Positions 5,466 to 11,057 of a stretch of 11,057 nt of DNA are shown piece by piece. Within the stretch, counting starts at the first letter, position 1. Every line of letters starts with the position of its first letter. Source of the DNA: an uncultured Bacilli bacterium. Its GTDB lineage: Bacteria > Bacillota_I > Bacilli_A > RF39 > UBA660. Below the pieces are notes generated by a model, which worked only from the letters and a program-made list of their open reading frames with translations, searched no databases and was not told the DNA's origin. Location of the stretch: assembly GCA_947630515.1 (NCBI GenBank), contig CANRHY010000023.1, forward strand, positions 1-11,057, written 5' to 3'. The position numbers and the translations under genes were made by a program.

Positions 5466-5486
5466 GAAAAAGCCCTTAGTGGGCTT
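5466..5486 (-). terminator. Intrinsic terminator or attenuator between typA and queH
   Basis: On the - strand AAGCCC-ACTAA-GGGCTT followed by UUU then CC. This has the most GC-rich stem of the hairpins in the window. It contains the last two bases of the typA TAA stop and ends just before the queH Shine-Dalgarno (5458-5464). Confidence 0.8.
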
Positions 5487-7293
5487 ATTTTCTTGCATCT
5501 TGTTTTTTTCTTAATTCTGTGTTTAGTATTTTCTTTCTAAGTCTAAAACTCTTTGGTGTTACTTCTACTAATTCATCATTATTTATATAATCTAGTGCAT
5601 ATTCAAGTGTTAATAATCTAGGTCTTTTTAATACTACTGTATGGTCTTTGCTTGCACTTCTTGTGTTAGTTAGGTTTTTAGATTTTACTACGTTTACTGC
5701 TAAGTCATTATCTTTGTTGTTTTCACCTACTATCATACCCTCATATACATCGACACCAGGTTCAATAAACATAACACCTCTGTCTTCTAAAGCTCCTAGG
5801 GCATAAGAGGTAGATTTTCCATTTTCCATTGATACTAATACTCCTAGTTTTCTTTCACCTACATTAGTGCTAGTTATAGGACCATATTCTTTAAATGTAT
5901 GGTTTATTATTCCATATCCTTTTGTTAGTATTATAAATTCATTAGTAAATCCAATTAAGCCACGTGATGGAACAACATATTCAAGTTTTGTTGTAGTTTC
6001 ACCTGCAGTCATGTTAGACATTACGCCATTTCTTTGGGCTAAGCTTTCTATAACTGCGCCTACTGTATCATTTGGTGCTTCTATTAACACATCTTCATAA
6101 GGTTCTTGTTTTTGGCCATCTATTTCTTTTATGATTACTTCTGGCTTTGATACTTGTAATTCGAAGCCTTCTCTTCTCATGTTTTCTATAAGTATTGATA
6201 AGTGAAGTTCTCCACGGCCACTTACTACAAAGCTTTCACTATCATTTGGTTTTACTCTTAATGCTACATCTCTTTCTAGTTCTTTTTTTAGTCTTTCTTC
6301 TATTTTTCTAGCGGTTAGTAAAGAGCCTTCTTTACCTGCGAAAGGGCTAGTGTTAACTCCAAATGTCATTTGTAGTGTTGGTTCTTCAATTTTTAGTATT
6401 GGTAAGGCTTCTTCTTTTCCTATTTCACATACAGTTTCACCTACTTCTATGTCAGGTAAGCCTGATACACCTACTATTTCACCAGCAGAAGCACTTTCTA
6501 TTTCAGTTTTCTTTATTCCAACAAATCCAAATAGTTTTTGTACTCTAAATTGTTTTATACTTCCATCTAATCTTACACAACTTACCATTTGACCTACTTT
6601 GATAGTTCCATTTGAAATAGTTCCAATACCCATTCTTCCTACATAATCGTTATAGTCTAATAAGGCAGGTTGGAATTGCAAAGGTGTCTCTTTGTCTCCT
6701 TTTGGAGCTGGAACTGATTCTATTATTGTTTCAAATATTGGATCCATTGTGTGAGTTTGTGTACTTAAGTCTTCACTGTAACTTGAAGTTCCGTTTATTG
6801 CACTTGCATATATTACTTTAAAATCTATTTGTTCATCAGTTGCTCCCAAATCAATGAATAGTTCTAATACTTCGTCTATTACTTCACTAATTCTTGCGTG
6901 TTCTTTATCTACTTTGTTTATTACAACTATTGGTTTTAGTTTTGCTTCTAATGCTTTTTTTAATACAAATCTAGTTTGAGGCATTGTTCCTTCTCTTGCA
7001 TCAACTAAAAGAATTACACCATCTACCATGTGCATTATTCTTTCTACTTCTCCACCAAAGTCAGCGTGTCCTGGTGTGTCTACTATGTTTATTTTGTAAC
7101 CTTTGTATGTTACACCTGTTGTTTTTGCAAGTATTGTAATTCCTCTTTCTCTTTCTATATCATTAGAGTCCATTACTCTTTCTTCATGTGTTTCATTTTC
7201 TCTAAATGTTCCACTTTGTTTTAGTAATTCGTCTACTAATGTTGTTTTACCATGGTCTACATGCGCGATTATGGCTACATTTCTTATATTCAT
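5485..7293 (-). CDS. typA: Ribosome-associated translational GTPase TypA/BipA
   Basis: A translation-factor GTPase related to EF-G and LepA that binds the ribosome and supports ribosome assembly and stress or cold adaptation. The length of 602 residues is typical. The GTPase motifs are complete: P-loop AHVDHGKTT at 10-18, switch I RGITI at 50-54, DTPGH at 72-76, NKVD at 126-129 and SAING at 164-168. Then come the EF-Tu-like domain 2 (about 200-295), the EF-G-like domain ([19 protein letters not shown]) and the TypA-specific C-terminal domain with [12 protein letters not shown] and the tail [12 protein letters not shown]. The start is ATG 7293, with AGAGGGTG 7 nt upstream (7301-7308). It has its own promoter at 7328-7356. 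A strong hairpin lies at its stop codon, followed 32 bp later by queH. Nothing is unusual in the protein. Confidence 0.98.
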   Translation of the reverse strand: MNIRNVAIIAHVDHGKTTLVDELLKQSGTFRENETHEERVMDSNDIERERGITILAKTTGVTYKGYKINIVDTPGHADFGGEVERIMHMVDGVILLVDAREGTMPQTRFVLKKALEAKLKPIVVINKVDKEHARISEVIDEVLELFIDLGATDEQIDFKVIYASAINGTSSYSEDLSTQTHTMDPIFETIIESVPAPKGDKETPLQFQPALLDYNDYVGRMGIGTISNGTIKVGQMVSCVRLDGSIKQFRVQKLFGFVGIKKTEIESASAGEIVGVSGLPDIEVGETVCEIGKEEALPILKIEEPTLQMTFGVNTSPFAGKEGSLLTARKIEERLKKELERDVALRVKPNDSESFVVSGRGELHLSILIENMRREGFELQVSKPEVIIKEIDGQKQEPYEDVLIEAPNDTVGAVIESLAQRNGVMSNMTAGETTTKLEYVVPSRGLIGFTNEFIILTKGYGIINHTFKEYGPITSTNVGERKLGVLVSMENGKSTSYALGALEDRGVMFIEPGVDVYEGMIVGENNKDNDLAVNVVKSKNLTNTRSASKDHTVVLKRPRLLTLEYALDYINNDELVEVTPKSFRLRKKILNTELRKKQDARK

Positions 7294-7327
7294 TTTATTT
7301 CACCCTCTTTTTAGAAAAACCTTATGT

Positions 7328-7356
7328 ATTATATCAAAAGAAAAAAGAGTTGTAAA
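7328..7356 (-). promoter_or_regulatory. Promoter of typA with extended -10
   Basis: On the - strand: TTTACA (7351-7356), 17-bp spacer, TATAAT (7328-7333), preceded by TGA, forming the extended -10 TGATATAAT. The same nonamer occurs in front of the P-type ATPase at 11033-11041. No clear terminator was found between the antiporter stop at 7383 and this promoter, so read-through into typA is possible. Confidence 0.8.
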
Positions 7357-7382
7357 GAAAAATTGTAACAAATCTAATACGT

Positions 7383-8339
7383 TTAGTTTAGTATCATGTA
7401 TATATAATATATTATGAATAAAGATACCATTAAAATTCCTTCTCTTCTTGATAGTTCTTTATCACTTCTTCCAAAGATATAAAAGATTATTGCTGAAATT
7501 AGTACTACTAAGTTATCAATTACTGTGAAAGATGCAGTAGATACACTTCCATATATTAGTATAGGTAAGCCTAGAACAATACATATATTAAATATGTTAG
7601 TACCTATTATGTTTCCTACTGCCATGTCAAATTCACCTTTTTTAGCTGAGGAAACTGTCATTATTAATTCTGGGAGGCTTGTACCTATTACTATGATTGT
7701 CATTGATATTATTTTTTGGCTTATTCCTAAACATTCAGCAAGTACTACAGCATTATCTACTACTATATCACTTGCAACTACTACTCCAACTAAGCTTATT
7801 ATTATTAGAATTACCGATTTTTTTAGTGAAAATTTAGCAACAGAGATGTGTTCTTTTGGACTGTGTTTTGCAGTCATTATGATATAGTATAAGAAAAAGG
7901 CAAACCAACCAAGTAGTACTATCGCGTCTGCTCTTGATAAACCGTCAACGTGAGCATGATTAAATAGTGAATCACATATTAGTATAAAGAAACTAAATGT
8001 TATAAAAACTAATATTGGTAATTCTTTTTTTGTTGTTCTTGTTTTTACTTTTATTGGTTTTACTATCGCGGCAAGACCTACTATGAGAAGTATGTTTACT
8101 ACAGAACTACCTATTACGTTAGCTAGTGTCATATCAACGTTTCCTGTTCTTATGCTGTTAAATGAGATAGCAAGTTCAGGGGCGCATGTTCCAAAGGAAG
8201 CTATGGTAAGAGCAATTAGCATTTTAGGTACTCTTAGTCTTATTGATAGAGAACTTGCTGCATCTACAAATATATCAGAAAAATATATTAGTATAAATAG
8301 ACCAAATAATAGTAATGTTAAACATGAAAGTATCATCAT
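7383..8339 (-). CDS. CaCA-family cation/Ca2+ exchanger (YrbG-like)
   Basis: A membrane antiporter of 318 residues, the usual size for bacterial Na+/Ca2+ or H+/Ca2+ exchangers, which exports Ca2+ in exchange for Na+ or H+. It has about ten hydrophobic segments in two inverted halves. Alpha-1 repeat: SFGTCAPELAISF at about 48-60, with Glu55, then ANVIGSSVVN at 73-82. Alpha-2 repeat: VIGTSLPELIMTVSS at about 217-231, with Glu223, then GNIIGTNIFN at 242-251. The cytoplasmic loop between halves (about 155-172) is short, as in prokaryotes. In alpha-1 the usual Ser of GTS-x-PE is Cys52, and the second-half position that is Asp in the Methanocaldococcus exchanger is Asn251. The start is ATG 8339, overlapping the TGA of the upstream P-type ATPase by 4 nt (ATGA), with AAGGAG about 12 nt upstream. 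The coupling indicates a joint cation-extrusion operon. Ion specificity is inferred. Confidence 0.9.
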   Translation of the reverse strand: MMILSCLTLLLFGLFILIYFSDIFVDAASSLSIRLRVPKMLIALTIASFGTCAPELAISFNSIRTGNVDMTLANVIGSSVVNILLIVGLAAIVKPIKVKTRTTKKELPILVFITFSFFILICDSLFNHAHVDGLSRADAIVLLGWFAFFLYYIIMTAKHSPKEHISVAKFSLKKSVILIIISLVGVVVASDIVVDNAVVLAECLGISQKIISMTIIVIGTSLPELIMTVSSAKKGEFDMAVGNIIGTNIFNICIVLGLPILIYGSVSTASFTVIDNLVVLISAIIFYIFGRSDKELSRREGILMVSLFIIYYIYMILN

Positions 8340-11008
8340 ATATTTTGTCTTCTCCTTTTCATTCTTTCAAATAATTTATATAGTTCTGATACAATTATTA
8401 GTGGTAAAGTTAGAAGTAGTAGCATGATTATGTGTGATAGTTTTATGCTTGTTGTTCCTAAGAAGTTAGCTAAGAAACTGTTTTCTACTACAATTAATTG
8501 TAATATTAGTACTGCACTTATTCCATATAAAAGCATTTTGTTTTCTTTAAGTGGCTTTTTAAATATACTTTCTATTTCACTTCTACAGTTAAAGCAATGT
8601 ATGTTTTGTAAAAATACCATAAGTAGTAATATGTAACTTCTCGCTTTTGTTATGTCAAATTTTAAATAGTCTATTAAGTAAACCCATACTCCAAATACTA
8701 TTATACCCATTATTAGTCCAAGAAGTGCGATTTCATTTATTAGCATTTTGTCAAATAGGCTTTCTTTTGGGTTTCTTGGTTTTTCTTTCATTATTCCTTT
8801 TTCTTTACTTTCAAAGGCAAGGGCTACGTCTTGTATTCCATCTGTTACTAGGTTAAGCCATAGAAGTTGGATAGCTGTTAGTGGTATTTCATAGTTTAAC
8901 CATATAGATAATACATAGAATATTACTTCACATACAGCACAAGAAAGCAGCATATATGTTACTTTTCTTACGTTATTATAAGCATTTCTTCCTTCTTCTA
9001 CTCCTGTTACTATTGTTGAAAATTTGTCATCTGTTATTATTAGTGAGCCTGTTTCTTTTGCTACATCTGTTCCAGAGCCTACTACAATTCCAACATTTGC
9101 AGCTTTTAGGGCTGGAGCGTCATTTACACCATCTCCTGTAACGGCAATAAATTCACCAAGTCTTTTATATGACTCGACTATTTTTAGTTTTTGTATTGGT
9201 GTTACTCTTGAAAATACTTTTTTTGTACTTATGAATTTATCAAATTCTTTTTCTCCTTTTAGTAATTCGTTATCTATAGTAGACCCTGTTACTACTTCTA
9301 TTTTATTTGTAGCAATTTCTAAATCTTTAGCTACTGAAAAAGCTGTTAATGGGTGGTCTCCTGTTATCATTACTACTTTTATTCCAGCACTTACACATTC
9401 ACGCACAGCTTCTTTTGCATCAGGCCTGATTGGATCTAGAAATGCTACTAATCCTAAGAATGTTAGAGGTGGTATATCACTTTCGTTATATTTTTCTTTT
9501 TCTTTAAAGTCTTTATATACACCACTTGCAAAAGCTAATACTCTGTAACCATCTTTTGCTAAAGCTTCGTTTTGTTCTTTTATTTTTTCTATATCTAGTT
9601 TTTTTGTTTTTCCGTTTTCTAACATATTTTTAGAAAATGATAGTATTTTTTCTAATGTTCCTTTTACTGCAACTTTTATTTGTTTTTCTTCTTTATAAAA
9701 TGCTACACTGTATCCTGCATCTGATTCGTAAGGAATTCTTCCTACTACTTTATTTTTTAAGTCTTCTATATTTATATTTGCCTTGTATGCTAAAGATAAA
9801 AGTGCGATGTCCATAGAGTCTCCATAACTAATCCAATCTTTTTTTACTTTTTCTAGGTGAGACTCGTTATTGTATACACCATCTTTTATTAGGGGTAGTA
9901 CTTCTTCTATATTACTAGCGTTTATTTTTCCTATGCCATTATAACCATTTCCTGTTATTTCGTATGTTTTTTGATTAGGTAATACTATTTTTTTAGCATT
10001 TTGTTCGTTCATTGTTAGTGTTCCTGTTTTATCACTTGCGATTACTGTAGCGCTTCCTAGGGCTTCAACTGAGTTTAGTTTTTTTACAAGAACGTTTTCT
10101 TTTGCCATTTTATTAGAGGCTATTGAAAGAGAAAGTGTAAGTACTACCGGAAGACCTTCTGGTATTGCAGAAACTGATAAGGCTACTACTAAGAAGAATA
10201 TTTCTCTTGGAGCATAGTTTTTATAGTAAAGTATCACTGCGATTATTAAAGCAATTACTCCAACTAAAATTCCTAACTCTTTTGTGAATTTTTTCATTCT
10301 TATTTCTAAAGGAGATTCTGTGTCTTCTTTTGTTAGTACTTCTTTAGCTATTTTTCCTATTTCAGTATGAGCACCTGTTTCTACTACTACGCCTATCCCT
10401 CTTCCTCTCATGACTACGGTTCCTACATAGGCTATGTTGGATCTATCATTTATCACTACTTCTTCATTTATTGTTTCACTTGTTTTTTCTCTAGCTATAG
10501 ATTCACCTGTTAATACGGACTCGTCTATACTTAGGTTTTGTACTTCTGTTAGTCTTAAATCTGCTGGTACTTTACTACCTGATTCAATTAAAACTATATC
10601 ACCTTTTACTAAGTCTTCTGAAAGTATTTCTGTTTCAATTCCATCTCTTATTACTTTAGCTTTTACTTTTATTAAATTTTTTAGTGCTTCAGCATTTTTA
10701 TTACTTTTCCATTCTTGTACTGCACCTAGTAAGGCATCAAGTACTACTACTAAAAATATAAATGTTCCATCTACGTATTCCTTTACTATAAATGATAAAA
10801 CCATAGTAATTAATAATATTATTACTATTGGGCTTTTAAATTCACCTATAAATACTTTTAGAAATGTTTTCTTTTTTCCTTTAGGAAGAATATTTTTTCC
10901 GTCTTCTTTTAGTCTTTTGGAGGCTTCTAGAGTGCTTAGTCCATTACTACTCGTGTTTAATAATTTGTATGTTTCTTTAATAGTAGTTTGATACCAATCT
11001 TTTTTCAT
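8336..11008 (-). CDS. P2-type cation (probably Ca2+) transporting ATPase
   Basis: A membrane pump of 890 residues that exports a cation, most likely Ca2+, at the cost of ATP. It has an N-terminal cation-ATPase domain (about 4-60) and M1-M2 at about 60-98. The actuator domain carries TGES (167-170), M4 has AIPEGLP (281-287), the phosphorylation site is DKTGT with Asp326, and the nucleotide domain has KGTLE at 449-453. Hinge motifs are TGDHP (549-553) and TGDGVNDAP (624-632). M5-M10 run from about 683 to 875, with NLVTDGIQDVALAFE (719-733) in M6. Against SERCA, M4 Glu309 and M6 Asn796/Thr799/Asp800 are kept (Glu284, Asn719, Thr722, Asp723). In M5, Asn768 becomes Ala691 while Glu771 is kept as Glu694; in M8, Glu908 becomes Gln801 (by-eye alignment). 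The start is ATG 11008 behind AGGAGG. A further in-frame ATG at 11023 lies upstream of that site and is rejected. Confidence 0.95.
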   Translation of the reverse strand: MKKDWYQTTIKETYKLLNTSSNGLSTLEASKRLKEDGKNILPKGKKKTFLKVFIGEFKSPIVIILLITMVLSFIVKEYVDGTFIFLVVVLDALLGAVQEWKSNKNAEALKNLIKVKAKVIRDGIETEILSEDLVKGDIVLIESGSKVPADLRLTEVQNLSIDESVLTGESIAREKTSETINEEVVINDRSNIAYVGTVVMRGRGIGVVVETGAHTEIGKIAKEVLTKEDTESPLEIRMKKFTKELGILVGVIALIIAVILYYKNYAPREIFFLVVALSVSAIPEGLPVVLTLSLSIASNKMAKENVLVKKLNSVEALGSATVIASDKTGTLTMNEQNAKKIVLPNQKTYEITGNGYNGIGKINASNIEEVLPLIKDGVYNNESHLEKVKKDWISYGDSMDIALLSLAYKANINIEDLKNKVVGRIPYESDAGYSVAFYKEEKQIKVAVKGTLEKILSFSKNMLENGKTKKLDIEKIKEQNEALAKDGYRVLAFASGVYKDFKEKEKYNESDIPPLTFLGLVAFLDPIRPDAKEAVRECVSAGIKVVMITGDHPLTAFSVAKDLEIATNKIEVVTGSTIDNELLKGEKEFDKFISTKKVFSRVTPIQKLKIVESYKRLGEFIAVTGDGVNDAPALKAANVGIVVGSGTDVAKETGSLIITDDKFSTIVTGVEEGRNAYNNVRKVTYMLLSCAVCEVIFYVLSIWLNYEIPLTAIQLLWLNLVTDGIQDVALAFESKEKGIMKEKPRNPKESLFDKMLINEIALLGLIMGIIVFGVWVYLIDYLKFDITKARSYILLLMVFLQNIHCFNCRSEIESIFKKPLKENKMLLYGISAVLILQLIVVENSFLANFLGTTSIKLSHIIMLLLLTLPLIIVSELYKLFERMKRRRQNI

Positions 11009-11010
11009 GC

Positions 11011-11019
11011 TACCTCCTC
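11011..11019 (-). promoter_or_regulatory. Shine-Dalgarno deciding the P-type ATPase start
   Basis: On the - strand AGAGGAGGT lies just before ATG 11008 and is near-perfectly complementary to the 16S rRNA tail. The alternative ATG at 11021-11023 is in frame upstream and would translate the ribosome binding site as RGG. Confidence 0.85.
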
Positions 11020-11032
11020 TCATTCTTTATTC

Positions 11033-11041
11033 ATTATATCA
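11033..11041 (-). promoter_or_regulatory. Extended -10 promoter element of the cation-export operon
   Basis: On the - strand TGATATAAT: a perfect -10 hexamer with TG one base upstream. The -10 lies 24 nt before ATG 11008. The -35 region would fall mostly beyond the right end of the window, so the promoter is only half visible. Confidence 0.65.
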
Positions 11042-11057
11042 TACCGCAGACAATGTC

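Noticed and set aside
7357..7400. Possible terminator after the exchanger gene (TTGTTACAA and CTAA/TTAG pairs)
   Set aside because: Only 4-bp stems without a proper U-tract; too weak to call.
7103..7417. 104-aa open frame on the + strand covering the typA start and the typA promoter
   Set aside because: Mostly antisense to the typA GTPase domain, no motif, and it crosses a clear - strand promoter.
7525..7887. 120-aa open frame on the + strand
   Set aside because: Antisense to the alpha-2 half of the exchanger; no ribosome binding site or domain seen.
9024..9548. 174-aa open frame on the + strand
   Set aside because: Lies fully antisense within the well-supported P-type ATPase; low-complexity Ser/Phe/Thr-rich translation, typical of a shadow frame in AT-rich DNA.
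10434..10991. 185-aa open frame on the + strand
   Set aside because: Antisense to the N-terminal part of the P-type ATPase, Ser/Leu-rich with no recognisable motif; shadow frame.
1..11057. UGA-as-tryptophan genetic code
   Set aside because: UGA terminates two conserved proteins at the expected length and tryptophans are UGG, so the standard bacterial code applies.

Overview
The window is very AT-rich DNA from a low-GC, Gram-positive-type bacterium. UGA acts as a normal stop: it ends the ABC ATPase and the P-type ATPase, and tryptophan is encoded by UGG. This argues against the Mycoplasma-type code. The protein set (TypA, QueH, SipW-type signal peptidase, compact transport operons) and the AT-rich, short-spaced layout fit the Bacillota, possibly an uncultured host-associated Bacilli/Mollicutes-related lineage. 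The lineage is an inference; no rRNA or other marker is present.

Layout. On the + strand, 1-1864 holds the end of an ABC importer operon of the NMT1/THI5 (ThiY/SsuA) type: substrate-binding protein (5'-truncated by the window), ATPase and permease. Each junction overlaps by 8 nt. All remaining genes are on the - strand and meet the importer at a shared bidirectional terminator near 1846-1876. Reading on the - strand from the right end: a P2-type cation ATPase and a CaCA-family cation/Ca2+ exchanger, joined by a 4-nt ATGA overlap; typA; queH; a SipW-type (ER-type, Ser/His/Asp) signal peptidase; then three genes for SipW-dependent, TasA/camelysin-like surface proteins (one divergent, two close paralogues).

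The most interesting part is 1865-4824. A dedicated ER-type signal peptidase is followed by three secreted beta-rich proteins that share an N-terminal membrane segment, an IF-x-x-DA motif after it, an FG-[ND]-IA / YG-D-IA strand and an LYL ... LY core. This resembles the Bacillus tapA-sipW-tasA matrix-fibre system in content. Here, however, every gene has its own promoter (all with 17-bp spacing), and most end in a hairpin that contains or abuts the stop codon. The two large paralogues look like a tandem duplication of a whole promoter-gene-terminator cassette. The divergent 175-aa member lacks the small-x-Ala cleavage site of the paralogues and could be a membrane-retained anchor.

Start sites were corrected for four genes because the longest ORF begins upstream of, or within, an obvious Shine-Dalgarno sequence. 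No tRNA, rRNA, riboswitch, CRISPR array or insertion sequence was seen, and no stretch longer than 300 bases lacks a gene.
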